From contig OZ245030.1 in assembly GCA_965223985.1 (NCBI GenBank), forward strand, positions 2,294,001 through 2,358,000: DNA of 64,000 bases. Reading direction: 5' to 3'. Under the pieces are notes generated by a model. The model did no database searches and was not told the DNA's origin. It saw only the letters and a program-made list of their open reading frames with translations. Below, piece by piece: positions 1-9,106 of the stretch. The position numbers and the translations under genes were made by a program. Source of the stretch: JAPPKS01 sp963667895. GTDB taxonomy: Bacteria > Poribacteria > WGA-4E > PCPOR2b. The first letter of the stretch is position 1, and each line of letters begins with the position of its first letter.

Positions 1-453
1 GCGGAGATGGACCCAGATTTCGTGGTGATTGCCCGAACACACGCAAGTCGGGCTGTAGGACTGGAAGAGGGGGTGCAGCGAGGCATCGCCTACGCCCAGG
101 CAGGCGCTGACATCATCTTTGTCGATCCGGGTTACTCGGAGGAAACTATCGACGATTTAAAGATTGTTGCCCAGAGAATTGGTCCTTATGCCCATGTATT
201 AGCAAATATGACAGAAACCGTCGGGAGACCGTTGCTCACTAGCGACGAACTGTACCATATGGGATTTAAGGTTGTCATTTACCCCATGACCGCACTCATG
301 GCAGCAGCGAGGGCGGTTACTCTAGTCATGAAAGAACTTCAGGAAAAAGGTACTACTAAAGCGTTAGTGGATGAGCTAATGCCCCTTAAAGAAGTCGCGC
401 AGCTCACAGGGATGGATAAAGTGCGAGCGTTGGAACAGGAGTTTGACGAATAA
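1..453 (+). CDS. Isocitrate lyase/PEP mutase family protein, C-terminal part
   Basis: The reading frame is open from the first base of the window, so the gene starts upstream and only about 150 C-terminal residues are present. The early stretch FVVIARTHAS corresponds to the conserved strand of the phosphoenolpyruvate mutase/isocitrate lyase TIM barrel. It is followed by AGADIIFVDPG and LANMTE, where the family carries active-site loops. Relatives cleave or rearrange C-C or C-P bonds of small carboxylates, such as methylisocitrate, oxaloacetate or phosphonopyruvate. The substrate cannot be told from this half, because the catalytic KKCGH-like loop lies outside the window. No downstream partner gene is close on this strand. 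Confidence 0.8.
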   Translation, partial: AEMDPDFVVIARTHASRAVGLEEGVQRGIAYAQAGADIIFVDPGYSEETIDDLKIVAQRIGPYAHVLANMTETVGRPLLTSDELYHMGFKVVIYPMTALMAAARAVTLVMKELQEKGTTKALVDELMPLKEVAQLTGMDKVRALEQEFDE

Positions 454-623
454 CCGTTCTGATTATTTTCTTGAGGTTCAAATAGATTATTGCGCTTGCG
501 GCTAAGCGACATTTTGTCGACGATTACAAATTATGGAAATTCTTGAGTCAATCGGATTGTAGTTGCAGGCTTAAAGGAGTTGTGCTAAAATGAGATAACC
601 TAATGATAATGGAGGAAATTCGA

Positions 624-1079
624 TTGAGTAGGATTGATAATCAACAGTCTGGTCTGACATCCACCCAACTCCTCGTTGTAATTGCGATCGTCGGCGTTGT
701 GGCGGCAGTCATTTTTGGCGGCGGTCGCTTACTTGGGCAGGCGGGAAAAGCCCTGCAAGCGCAATCGGCTGAAGAGATTGAAACAATCGGCATTGCACTC
801 GATAGCTATGCAAAAGACAATGGGGATTATCCATCGACCGCACAAGGGCTTGCTGCGCTCTGGGAGAAACCTGAGAAACCGCCTATTCCAGTCAATTGGA
901 ATGGCTCGTATTTGAAGATTCCTTACACAAAAGATCCGTGGCAGAATGAATACATCTATATTCGTCCCGGCGTCCATGATCGCTACGGCTACGATTTAAT
1001 CTCTTTTGGAAGTGATGGACGCGAAGGTGGAGCCGGCGAAGCAGAAGATGTAGTAAGTTGGATCCGTCCAGATGAGTAA
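624..1079 (+). CDS. GspG-like type II pseudopilin, atypical N-terminus
   Basis: The C-terminus DPWQNEYIYIRPG...FGSDGREGGAGEAEDV is the calcium-binding end of a GspG-type major pseudopilin of type II secretion. The N-terminus has the prepilin-like layout: a short charged leader, then GLTSTQLLVVIAIVGVVAAVIF as the hydrophobic helix. The usual GFTLIE motif is degenerate, and the conserved glutamate at position +5 is glutamine here. I chose the TTG start at 624 because GGAGG at 611-615 sits 8 nt upstream; an in-frame ATG at 603 is the alternative. No other gsp gene is next to it, so it is an orphan pseudopilin. Membrane insertion is likely; function in a secretion machine is inferred. Confidence 0.8.
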   Translation: MSRIDNQQSGLTSTQLLVVIAIVGVVAAVIFGGGRLLGQAGKALQAQSAEEIETIGIALDSYAKDNGDYPSTAQGLAALWEKPEKPPIPVNWNGSYLKIPYTKDPWQNEYIYIRPGVHDRYGYDLISFGSDGREGGAGEAEDVVSWIRPDE

Positions 1080-1096
1080 AAGGGGTCGTTTTCTTT

Positions 1097-1810
1097 TTAG
1101 TGGGCAACAGCAATCGCATCTTTAAGATTTATAGCGTTCGTATAAAGCGCGCGACCTATGATAACGCCCGCTGCTCCGCATGTTTTGAGGGCTGCGATAT
1201 CTTGAATTGACGTGATTCCACCTGAAGCAATGACATCAATCTGTACCGTCTCAATCACCGCTTGAGTTGCCTCCAGATTAGGCCCCTTCAGCATGCCATC
1301 GCTTTTAATGTCCGTGTAGATGATGGTTTGAATCCCATGGGCCTCTATCTCTTTGGCGAATGCAAGGGCGGATTTTCGAGATATATTCAGCCACCCCTCT
1401 GTTGCAACCATGCCATCTTTTGCGTCAATGCCGACAGCAATTCGATTCCCATATTTTTGGGACGCCTCCTCAACCAACTGCGGATTTTTGAGCGCAGCTG
1501 TTCCAAGAATTGCTCGTGATACGCCGAGGCCCAAAATCTGATTCAACCTCTCCATGGTGCGTATACCGCCGCCCAACTGCGTAGGGATTTGAACTGTGTT
1601 GGCGATTTCCTTGACGATGGGAAGGTTGCCCGCTGTACCTTGAAAGGCGCCATCGAGATCTACAAGATGCAGATATTTGGCGCCTTCCTCTTGCCACTGC
1701 TTTGCCATTGTTACTGGCTGATTCGAAAAAATTGTCTCGTCCTCCGGGCGTCCTTGTAACAAATTGACACATTTTCCATTTCTGAGATCGATTGCTGGTA
1801 AAATCAACAC
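1097..1810 (-). CDS. hisA: HisA, phosphoribosylformimino-AICAR-phosphate isomerase
   Basis: HisA catalyses the Amadori isomerisation of ProFAR to PRFAR, the fourth step of histidine synthesis. The protein opens with LILPAIDLRNGKCVNLLQGR, which holds the general-base aspartate. It continues with the phosphate-binding QLGGGIRT and the second catalytic region IYTDIKSDGML, and ends with VIASGGITS and GVIIGRALY. A much longer open frame exists upstream to 2059, but the GTG at 1810 is preferred. It has AAGGAGG (minus-strand reading of 1822-1828) 11 nt upstream and gives 237 residues, the normal family length. The gene diverges from the amidotransferase gene at 1889. hisB lies about 10 kb away, so histidine genes are dispersed. 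Confidence 0.93.
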   Translation of the reverse strand: MLILPAIDLRNGKCVNLLQGRPEDETIFSNQPVTMAKQWQEEGAKYLHLVDLDGAFQGTAGNLPIVKEIANTVQIPTQLGGGIRTMERLNQILGLGVSRAILGTAALKNPQLVEEASQKYGNRIAVGIDAKDGMVATEGWLNISRKSALAFAKEIEAHGIQTIIYTDIKSDGMLKGPNLEATQAVIETVQIDVIASGGITSIQDIAALKTCGAAGVIIGRALYTNAINLKDAIAVAH

Positions 1811-1888
1811 GGTTGCGACAACCTCCTTACTGGTGTATTCGGTGTTACGCACAAGCTGATATTTGATATCTAAACAAAGGAGTGGCAA

Positions 1889-2617
1889 ATGCGTTCCGTT
1901 ATCGGCATCACTTGTAGTTTGACAGTTACCAATATCGAAGGCACAATGCATTTCTTGGAACGCAACCAAATCGCGCGTGACTATGTTCGCGTGATTGAAT
2001 ATGTTGGCGGAACACCGCTCCTTCTGCCGCACGTTGAAGATTCGGACTGCATTGACCACTACCTCGGGCTGCTTGACGGACTCCTATTGTCCGGTGGGGG
2101 AGATATCGATCCACTGCTGTTTGGTCAGGAGCCGCACCAAAAGATTGGCAACGTCGACCGAGTGCGTGATGAAATGGAACTCCAGCTGACGCAAAAAGCA
2201 TTGCATCAGAACTTGCCAATTTTCGCAACGTGTCGGGGTATGCAAGTTTTGAGTGTTGCCGCAGGTGGAACAATATACCAAGATATTGCGTCGGACATGC
2301 CCCAGACGACTTTGTGCCATATGCAGAAGGGGCCAGGCTGGTATGCATCGCACACGATTGATATTCTTCACGGCAGTCGCCTGCAACAGATTGTCGGCAG
2401 CACGTCGACACGAGTCAACTCATTTCATCATCAAGCGGTGCGACACCTTGGAGATGGGTTTGTTGCCACAGCACACTCCAAAGATGGTGTCATCGAAGCC
2501 ATCGAAAATCCGAGGCACCCGTTTGCCCTAGGGATGGAGTGTCATCCGGAGTTGATGTGGGAACGCCACCCTGATGCGCTGAATTTGTTTACGTCATTTG
2601 TAAAAGCGTGCCGATAA
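1889..2617 (+). CDS. Class I glutamine amidotransferase-like hydrolase (peptidase C26, PuuD-like)
   Basis: The protein is 242 residues long and fits the gamma-glutamyl-gamma-aminobutyrate hydrolase family. The oxyanion region is DGLLLSGGGDIDP, and the nucleophile elbow is FATCRGMQ with cysteine in the usual place. The His and Glu of the triad lie in GMECHPEL near the C-terminus. Such enzymes hydrolyse gamma-glutamyl amides in polyamine degradation or related cytoplasmic pathways. The ATG has AAAGGAG close upstream. It is transcribed divergently from hisA with 78 bp between start codons, so a shared regulatory region is possible. No polyamine genes are near, and the natural substrate is unknown. 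Confidence 0.85.
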   Translation: MRSVIGITCSLTVTNIEGTMHFLERNQIARDYVRVIEYVGGTPLLLPHVEDSDCIDHYLGLLDGLLLSGGGDIDPLLFGQEPHQKIGNVDRVRDEMELQLTQKALHQNLPIFATCRGMQVLSVAAGGTIYQDIASDMPQTTLCHMQKGPGWYASHTIDILHGSRLQQIVGSTSTRVNSFHHQAVRHLGDGFVATAHSKDGVIEAIENPRHPFALGMECHPELMWERHPDALNLFTSFVKACR

Positions 2618-2710
2618 CGAATTGTCAAATCAGTGTTTTAGCAATATCCCTGCAGTACACGCGTGCCTGTTGCAAACGGCAAGTATTGTGCGATATTCAT
2701 GGCAGAATTC

Positions 2711-3751
2711 TTAATACTCTCGTTCAATGACGAAATGCATTAGACGCAAAAAGAGATTTTTTGCCCGGCTATCCGGTAGATGAACAAATTCTTGATTGAA
2801 CTGTTCGTATGCCTTCTGCGCGAGTTTTTTGGACTGCCGTTGTGCATATTGGATCGACTTGTACTTCCCCATCAAGTGTAACACCTCTTCAATTTCGTCT
2901 TGATTCTTATCCTCTCGAGGTTTATCCATAATCTCGATTACACGTAGCGCCTCTACCTTTGTACATGAACTAAAGAGGTGGATGAGAACAAGCGTGCGTT
3001 TCCCCTCACTAATATCCCCGGCAATCTCCTTGCCATATCGTCCCACTTCGCCGACAAGATTGAGCACATCGTCTTGAATCTGAAAGGCAACCCCGAGATT
3101 CATACCGATATCGTTGAATCGATCAGCTTCGGTTCTCGTTGCCCCAGCGATAAGTGTACCAATTCGACAAGGGGTGATACATGTATACCAAGCAGTCTTC
3201 TGCACACACATTGTCCAGTAATCCGCTTGAGTAAGGTTCCAACGATTATTGCTAACCCAACTTAGTTCGATATGTTGTCCTTCGACGACTTGATTGCTGA
3301 GTCGTGAGAACTCCGATAATATCTGAAATGCAATCTCATAGCCAAGCGAATCTGCGTTCCCATGGAGCATTTCCCACATTTTGCAGTGGAGCGCATCACC
3401 AACGTTTATCGCCATTGGAATGCCATACTTTTGATGCAGACACGGTTGACCACGACGCAAATCCGACTCATCTTCAATATCGTCATGGATTAAGAGCCAA
3501 TCTTGCAATAGTTCTAGTGCCGCAGCAGTATTGAGAGCTTCTTGTGGATTTCCACCGAACGCTTCGCAAATAAGCAGACAGAGTGCGGGGCGCAAACGTT
3601 TACCAGATCGCAGCGGATAATCCCTCATCATTTCATAGAGCCAATGCACTTCAGTGCATTCATGGTCTCGAGGTAGAAAATCGAAGATATACGTATCAAT
3701 TTTCTCTTTTGTTTCTTGGAGAAATTTGTCAAGAGGGTCAACTTCTGGCAT
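2711..3751 (-). CDS. Polyprenyl diphosphate synthase family protein
   Basis: This is a trans-isoprenyl diphosphate synthase of 346 residues. The first aspartate-rich motif is LIHDDIEDESDLRRG and the second is FQIQDDVLNLVG, where the last Asp of DDxxD is Asn, a substitution common in one subgroup. KEIAGDISEGKRT follows, as usual. The family condenses isopentenyl diphosphate with allylic diphosphates to make GPP, FPP, GGPP or longer chains in the cytoplasm. Product length cannot be read safely here. It stands alone with no dxs or carotenoid neighbours. An extra 15-25 N-terminal residues precede the conserved core. Confidence 0.88.
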   Translation of the reverse strand: MPEVDPLDKFLQETKEKIDTYIFDFLPRDHECTEVHWLYEMMRDYPLRSGKRLRPALCLLICEAFGGNPQEALNTAAALELLQDWLLIHDDIEDESDLRRGQPCLHQKYGIPMAINVGDALHCKMWEMLHGNADSLGYEIAFQILSEFSRLSNQVVEGQHIELSWVSNNRWNLTQADYWTMCVQKTAWYTCITPCRIGTLIAGATRTEADRFNDIGMNLGVAFQIQDDVLNLVGEVGRYGKEIAGDISEGKRTLVLIHLFSSCTKVEALRVIEIMDKPREDKNQDEIEEVLHLMGKYKSIQYAQRQSKKLAQKAYEQFNQEFVHLPDSRAKNLFLRLMHFVIEREY

Positions 3752-4244
3752 ACGTCGAAATACCTTTCCGTCGAGAACTAATGAACTGATTCGTTAAATG
3801 TCTATACACTTTCCCCTTCCATAATACCCTATTACAACTGAATTTGCAACTGTAGATAAAGCTGCCGCCTGCGTGGATGCTACGTTTCAGAAAAAATTGG
3901 TGAACTCAAGATCGCCTAGCAATGTATTCACAGATTGATGCCTGACAGCATGAGTCTATCGCAAAACCCCATTCAATCGGAGTTAAGTCGGACCATTGAA
4001 CCCTGACTTTGAACTTACCCCCATCCTTTGGAGAGCGATGTGAAAGGGCGGTAGTTGTAATAATCTTCGGAATAAGCCGTTACAGGCTTTTAAAGAAAAC
4101 GTAAGGATGCCAGGGTGCTTAGTCCCAAAGAAAATCCAAAAGAACCCCTCCAACCTCCCCTTCGTAAGGGGCGGCATGCGACATTGCGTTAAATTAAGAA
4201 AAAAGCCTTTACCTACTGATTGCGATTTGGGGGGGGAAGGTAGG
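3752..4244. other. Intergenic stretch with repeat-like segment, no gene seen
   Basis: About 490 bp between the polyprenyl synthase start and the end of the TPR gene. Small open frames here have no recognisable product. The only structured part is the GC-rich palindromic repeat listed at 4144-4175. Confidence 0.6.
4144..4175. repeat. Short GC-rich intergenic palindromic repeat
   Basis: The segment reads as alternating C-rich blocks (ACCCCTCC, ACCTCCCC) followed by a small hairpin, CCCCTT at 4157-4162 and AAGGGG at 4166-4171 with a 3-nt loop. Repeats of this type, CCCCTT..AAGGGGAGGTTGGAGGGG read on the minus strand, are commonly scattered between genes in environmental bacterial genomes. Only one copy is visible in this window, so the repeat call rests on its form. 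Confidence 0.45.
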
Positions 4245-5201
4245 TCAGCGTTCCTGCTTTCCTTCGCGTTCTGCTCTCTGGATGAGCGCCTCTGCGGCTT
4301 CCGGAAGTTCTATATTTATAGGCTCAATCTCCACCGATTTTTTCTTTAATTCACGAATCAGATCGATTGCTAGCTCGCGGTTATGTTCAGCCGCCAACGC
4401 TTTCGCACTGGACCGATTGCGCCAATAGAACCACGAACCTACTAGGGAAATCCCCACTGCATCTACATAACGCTCGTCACGAGTCGCGTCTGCCGCTAGA
4501 TACAAAAAAGCGGCGTTGACTACAGTAGAGATGAGTCCGTTTCGGAATTGACCTGCGTAGATTTGCCCGACCCCGGGGAAAAAAGTAGACAGCCATTGGG
4601 CGCGTTCAGGAGATTTGAGTGGTAAAGGAATATTCGCTAAAGTCGCGTCTGCAAGTTGGTTGGATACCACACTTAGGGAAGTGTCGGGTTGGAACCGACG
4701 GACCTTGCGAAATTCTGCAATCCCTTTCAACCAATTCCACTCATGAACATAACACCAACCCCGTAGATATTGTGCTTGTGCAGATAGCTGTTCATTGGCA
4801 TCCGCATGGATAATTCGGGAATAAATGATGCGAGCGGTCGCGTAATCATCGGCGTCAAAGTAGGACTTTCCCAACATCAGTTGAGCGTGGAAATAGAGCG
4901 GGGAATTCGGATGAATCTTCGTAAGTTCTCCGAGCATCTGCTGGGCTTTTTCACTGTCTTCTTGATAATAGTAGCCCTGTGCAATACGGTAGCGCACGAC
5001 GTCAGTCACACCTGTATCCGGATGATAAAAGAGAAGGCGCTTGTATTCGAGGATTGATGATTTATAGTCTCCGTGATTGAAGAGAGAATCAGCATATCGC
5101 AGAAGAGAATCTTCTTGCCCTCCCCAGGCCTGTTGACCAATGACGACGATGGGAAACAAAAGGAGAAAAAACGTGGTAGGGACTGAAGTTCGTAGATTCA
5201 C
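4245..5201 (-). CDS. TPR-repeat membrane/secreted protein, paralogue of the gene upstream
   Basis: The 318-residue protein begins with a signal-like hydrophobic segment (FFLLLFPIVVIGQQAWG). It then carries several TPR-like helical repeats over residues 30-170 (DYKSSILEYKRLLFYHPDT, SEKAQQMLGELTKIHPNS, DYATARIIYSRIIHAD). Near residue 205 comes STFFPGVGQIYAGQFRNGL, a short motif seen before two predicted membrane helices in DUF5683/TM2-like proteins. The C-terminus is charged. This layout is shared with the gene at 5313-6212, so the two are tandem paralogues. A role in cell-envelope assembly is plausible from architecture only. Confidence 0.72.
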   Translation of the reverse strand: MNLRTSVPTTFFLLLFPIVVIGQQAWGGQEDSLLRYADSLFNHGDYKSSILEYKRLLFYHPDTGVTDVVRYRIAQGYYYQEDSEKAQQMLGELTKIHPNSPLYFHAQLMLGKSYFDADDYATARIIYSRIIHADANEQLSAQAQYLRGWCYVHEWNWLKGIAEFRKVRRFQPDTSLSVVSNQLADATLANIPLPLKSPERAQWLSTFFPGVGQIYAGQFRNGLISTVVNAAFLYLAADATRDERYVDAVGISLVGSWFYWRNRSSAKALAAEHNRELAIDLIRELKKKSVEIEPINIELPEAAEALIQRAEREGKQER

Positions 5202-5312
5202 GATAGCGATACAAGAAAAAGGAAAGATTGGAGGGTTAGATTTACCAATTACTAACTACAATTCGTAGTGCTTAAAACCAAGACTGTCAATACGCGAGAG
5301 TTTTTTTGACTA

Positions 5313-6212
5313 TCAATCCGATGCGCCGAATAAATTGGATTCGTGAATCTGCGTTCTCAGTGTGTTGAGGAATTTGCTTTCTTGTAGTCGATTAAAGGTT
5401 TTCGCGGATTGTACACCGCTATAAATGTTACGCAGGTGAAGAGAAAACCCAATCGCAGCCAATGGAATTGCAACCCTGTAGCGCTCCTCATCAATATAAT
5501 ATATAGTTCCACTAACTACCGCACCAACGGCTAACAGCGCGCGCAATCCATCAGAAAAACGGCTGCTATATGTCTGTCCAAGCCCCGGAACCAACGTTGA
5601 GAGCAGTCCGGCCAACACCGGAGAACGGTTGGGCAGAGATTCACCATGCTGAACAATTCGTGAAAGCGGATTGCTCATCGCTCCGAAAGGCACTTGGGCG
5701 TATCTGATACTGCCCTGTTTCCATTCCCGTGCTGCACTTGACCAGTCCCTATTTTCCATGTGAATCATGCCAATAATAAATTGTGCACGGGGAGCTGACT
5801 CGCTATCTGGAGAATCTGACAAAAGCTGCCGCAATGACGAGATAGCAGTGGTTTTCTTACCCTGCAGCAGTTGGCATTGTGCAATATTAGATCTTGCCCT
5901 CTCGGTCAACGGTCCCCTCGGATAGGTGACAGTCAACTTCTGGTAAGATTCTATTGCGGCTTGCAGTTGGTTGGCGTTTTGATAAGCTGCAGCGATGCGA
6001 AATTGAACGAGATTGTTTTTATCGCCTATCGGGTAGAGAAAGAGATAGCGCTGATATTCATGAACGGCATTGGGATAATCTCCTTCTTGAAAAAGTGAAT
6101 TGGCAAAGGCGAGTAGATTCTCTGCATCAAAGTGGGAATATGCTGGAGGAGAAACAAATGGCAGGAGACAGAAAGAACAGACCCAAGAGAACTCAAGAAA
6201 GGACGATTTCAT
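5313..6212 (-). CDS. TPR-repeat membrane/secreted protein, tandem paralogue
   Basis: This 299-residue protein starts with a signal-peptide-like segment (VCSFCLLPFVSPPAYS). TPR-like repeats follow (DYPNAVHEYQRYLFLYP, QLQAAIESYQKLTVTYP, KKTTAISSLRQLLSDSP), and then STLVPGLGQTYSSRFSDGL with a hydrophobic C-terminal section. The order of parts and the motif before the membrane segment match the protein at 4245-5201, 111 bp downstream. It follows cvpA by 61 bp on the same strand and is probably in its transcription unit. Specific function is unknown. Confidence 0.72.
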   Translation of the reverse strand: MKSSFLEFSWVCSFCLLPFVSPPAYSHFDAENLLAFANSLFQEGDYPNAVHEYQRYLFLYPIGDKNNLVQFRIAAAYQNANQLQAAIESYQKLTVTYPRGPLTERARSNIAQCQLLQGKKTTAISSLRQLLSDSPDSESAPRAQFIIGMIHMENRDWSSAAREWKQGSIRYAQVPFGAMSNPLSRIVQHGESLPNRSPVLAGLLSTLVPGLGQTYSSRFSDGLRALLAVGAVVSGTIYYIDEERYRVAIPLAAIGFSLHLRNIYSGVQSAKTFNRLQESKFLNTLRTQIHESNLFGASD

Positions 6213-6273
6213 TTCAGTGTGAAGCGTGATGAGTGAGAAGGGACATTAGGGCTCAACAAGCAGTTTCCAATAA

Positions 6274-6762
6274 TTAACCTGCTTGTTTTTCAATAACCTC
6301 TTTGCCGAAATTAAAAACCTGATGGGCAACATCTAAAAGCGTCGGTGAAAATCGGGAGGACACAATAGCTTCTTGAAACGCCTTTCCACCATAGCGATTG
6401 AGCAATATCAGTGCCAATCCAATTAAAATGCCGCTGATAGCAACTCCAAACAGCCCCCCGACAACGTTGTCTAGCCAGCCTAAAACGCCTCGACGCATAA
6501 TTTTCTGAATCTGCTCAAAAACCTTGTCTATCGCTACACTCACTCCGCCTGCAATAGCGACGACACTCACCCATTTCGCGACACCTTCGTGCTTAATTAC
6601 GCCCTGCAAGATCAAGGCAAGCTCTCTCCATAGTTGACTCGCAACAAACACTCCTACGGAGATGGCCGTAATCCCCCAAACGCTGCGGGTAAAGCCAACT
6701 CGAAAACAATTCAAGCCTCCCAAACCGACAAGGACTAAAATAACGATATCAAGCGTTTCCAT
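6274..6762 (-). CDS. CvpA family inner-membrane protein
   Basis: The protein has 162 residues with four predicted hydrophobic segments and the family mark GWLDNVVGGLFGVAISG in the third quarter. CvpA proteins are inner-membrane proteins named for colicin V production; in several bacteria they affect envelope homeostasis. The start codon directly abuts the stop codon of the TPR metallopeptidase gene, so the two are very probably co-translated. Cargo or partner cannot be read from sequence. Confidence 0.8.
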   Translation of the reverse strand: METLDIVILVLVGLGGLNCFRVGFTRSVWGITAISVGVFVASQLWRELALILQGVIKHEGVAKWVSVVAIAGGVSVAIDKVFEQIQKIMRRGVLGWLDNVVGGLFGVAISGILIGLALILLNRYGGKAFQEAIVSSRFSPTLLDVAHQVFNFGKEVIEKQAG

Positions 6763-7863
6763 TTATACAAATGGATTCTCTCTTCGAGGGTTACTCTGAG
6801 TTTCACGCCTTGTCCCGTCGTTGTCCAGTTGCCACGAGGTTACAATTTCATCCGGCATTTTCCCCAAAGTTTCCTGAATTGCGATGTCTGACGATTTTCG
6901 TTTTCCGATTCGATTGAGAAGTTCACGGATGAGGGAGATTCCAAACTGTTTTATCAAATATTCCACTATCGCGCTTGACTGAAGATATGCTAATCGGCGT
7001 TGCTCCGAATCTAGCTGGTGGAATGGACTTCTCAACACATCCATTGTCAAAAGTGTCTGGTTTCGTCTTGCGTTTAGCAGGTATTCGTGCTCAAAATTCA
7101 TAAGAGGACGAGCAATAGTTTGAGCAAGACCCTCATCAAGCCACCTTGGGCACTGTCCTTTTGCTAGTAAATCAACGGTCAGATGAACCCATTCGTGGCA
7201 AATCAGCGTTGATAAAATCCCGAAACCAGTGTTTCCAGGACGGTAGATGAGTTGAATGCCGCCATTATATCGAGCTGCAGCCCAAGCAGGAAGTGTGCAA
7301 TTGAGAGCAGAATAGGATGGTAGACTTGTGTCTTCGATAGAAACGGGGATTGGGTAGTGGGGATAACACTGAAACATTTCGCCAACCTCATGGTAAATCC
7401 GTTCAACTAGTTGGCATAAGACTGAAACGGTTCTTTGGGTGGTAGTATTAGGACAAGTGAGGGTGAAGCAGGAGTGTTCGATTGCGGTGATTGTACCTGT
7501 TGAAGATTCGCCTTCAGGGTTATCACATCCCATCTGGTGATACTGGAATGGGGGTTCATGATTTAAGTCTAGTTGATTTTGTCGCGCTGCATATACCTCT
7601 TGCTCTTCAAGGATTCGCTGCTTCCGTCGTAGGGCTGGCGGATATCCCGGTTGTAGTCGCAAGGCAGTTTCTAGTGATTTAAGCGCACGATCCCAGCAGC
7701 CCAGCATTTCATACGCTTTTGCAAGGTCTGCGTGTATTTCGGCACGCGTCGCGTCAATTCTTAAGCCTGCAAGGTAATGGTGAACTGCCTGAACGTAAAT
7801 CGCTTTTTGGTAATACTTTGCGGCACGGTTGAAATGAGCTAATGCACGATGTCTATGATTCAT
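6763..7863 (-). CDS. TPR protein with C-terminal gluzincin (peptidase MA-like) domain
   Basis: Residues 5-95 form TPR repeats (ALAHFNRAAKYYQKAIYVQAV, AEIHADLAKAYEML, CWDRALKSLETALRLQP). The second half holds the zinc-peptidase core, CHEWVHLTVDLL followed by PRWLDEGLAQ. This supplies the HExxH pair and the downstream glutamate of the peptidase MA family. No signal peptide is evident, so the enzyme may be cytoplasmic or exported by another route. It is fused head-to-tail to cvpA with no spacer and lies 99 bp downstream of the FHA gene. The sigma-FHA-protease-CvpA order suggests regulated envelope proteolysis, which is inference. Confidence 0.82.
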   Translation of the reverse strand: MNHRHRALAHFNRAAKYYQKAIYVQAVHHYLAGLRIDATRAEIHADLAKAYEMLGCWDRALKSLETALRLQPGYPPALRRKQRILEEQEVYAARQNQLDLNHEPPFQYHQMGCDNPEGESSTGTITAIEHSCFTLTCPNTTTQRTVSVLCQLVERIYHEVGEMFQCYPHYPIPVSIEDTSLPSYSALNCTLPAWAAARYNGGIQLIYRPGNTGFGILSTLICHEWVHLTVDLLAKGQCPRWLDEGLAQTIARPLMNFEHEYLLNARRNQTLLTMDVLRSPFHQLDSEQRRLAYLQSSAIVEYLIKQFGISLIRELLNRIGKRKSSDIAIQETLGKMPDEIVTSWQLDNDGTRRETQSNPRRENPFV

Positions 7864-7962
7864 GCTGGTGTGTCGAATTGGCGTTATATATTTTTCTAGA
7901 TTATTTCTCCAGCGGCATGCCTAAACCGACCATCACCGTCTCTTTCGTTGGGCGGAGAAAAC

Positions 7963-9087
7963 TCAAACAGAAACCGATGAAGCATGTTCTATATCAATGA
8001 CATCACAAATGACACTGCCAAGTTGAACGGTTGTGCCCTTTTTGAGCACGGTCGGTTTTTCTATGCGAACTCCATCCACATAGACCCCGTTTGTACTGTC
8101 GAGATCTGTAAGATATATTTCTCCATTTTTCAACTCGAATCTCGCATGCAGGCGCGAAAGGGTTCCGGCTGAATCAGAGAATCGGAGACACGCAGCCCTT
8201 CCACGTCCAACTGTGATCTCTTTGATATAGACAGTGTAAACCTGTCCAACATCTTCACCTTCGATTTCCGTCAAAGAAAGACGGAGAGTGCTTTCCTCCA
8301 GCCGAATTTCGGAGACTTCAAGCAATTGCTCAACAATTGCAATCGTAGATGCAACCTGAAGCCGAGTCGGTTCAGAGATTCGCACGCCATTGACGTAGGT
8401 TCCGTTACCACTGCCAAGATCGGTAATGTAAATATTATCGCCATAGGCTGTGAGCAACGCATGTCGCCGTGAAGCCGCTGCATTCGTCTTTAACTGAATC
8501 GTTGCCTCAACACTACGTCCGATGATTATCTCTTTGAACGCGATTTTATACTCCTGTTCCAACCCATCGCTTTGGGTTGTCCTTACTTTCAGATTGCAAC
8601 TACCTTCCACCGGTGCAAGCGTTACTCCTTCAGGTTCACCCTCTCTTTCGATAATTACCGTCTCAGCAAACGGATCAACTTGTTCTGGAGGCGGCGGATG
8701 GTAGTCAACACTCGGTGGATTAGCCAGCTCACTATCGCTTCCTACTGGATCGATACTGTATGCAGGTTGCCATTCGATTCCTTCCGCTTCAGAGGAAAGA
8801 TTTTCAGTTTCTCTGCGACCAATTCGCCGCATTACCTCGTCGGCGATTCGTTGTTTTGCGCCAAGACGGGGTATAACACTTTCTGTTTCACGGAAGCGGT
8901 GGTGGGCAAAATCGATAAGTGGCTTCAAATTCCCGAACGTCGTATCTTCTCGACTCAATTTAAGCAATCGTTTTTGCCTGCGTGAGAGCTTCTCTCCTTT
9001 GAGCCAACGGGTGTAAACCTCTAACATCTCTGCGTTCTCAACCTCATCACTGCTGTAATTCGGTCTTGACTTTTTCCAAAGGTTCAT
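7963..9087 (-). CDS. Protein with two FHA domains
   Basis: The 374-residue protein has two forkhead-associated domains. The first (about 170-245) shows IIIGRSVEATIQL, SRRHALLTA and DLGSGNGTYVNGVRI. The second (about 275-365) shows ITVGRGRAACLRF, SRLHARFEL and DLDSTNGVYVDGVRI. Both keep the GR, SxxH and N-G residues used to read phosphothreonine. The N-terminal 100 residues are charged and helical (LSRRQKRLLKLS, LIDFAHHRF) and may act as an adaptor or anti-sigma-like part. The start has GGAGGGG close upstream and is 19 bp after the sigma factor gene, so the two are coupled. No Ser/Thr kinase gene lies in the window. Confidence 0.88.
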   Translation of the reverse strand: MNLWKKSRPNYSSDEVENAEMLEVYTRWLKGEKLSRRQKRLLKLSREDTTFGNLKPLIDFAHHRFRETESVIPRLGAKQRIADEVMRRIGRRETENLSSEAEGIEWQPAYSIDPVGSDSELANPPSVDYHPPPPEQVDPFAETVIIEREGEPEGVTLAPVEGSCNLKVRTTQSDGLEQEYKIAFKEIIIGRSVEATIQLKTNAAASRRHALLTAYGDNIYITDLGSGNGTYVNGVRISEPTRLQVASTIAIVEQLLEVSEIRLEESTLRLSLTEIEGEDVGQVYTVYIKEITVGRGRAACLRFSDSAGTLSRLHARFELKNGEIYLTDLDSTNGVYVDGVRIEKPTVLKKGTTVQLGSVICDVIDIEHASSVSV

Positions 9088-9106
9088 GACTAAAGCCCCT
9101 CCAAGT

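Noticed and set aside
1811..2059. N-terminal extension of HisA by about 83 residues
   Set aside because: It has no family similarity, overlaps the divergent gene at 1889, and a good ribosome-binding site marks GTG 1810.
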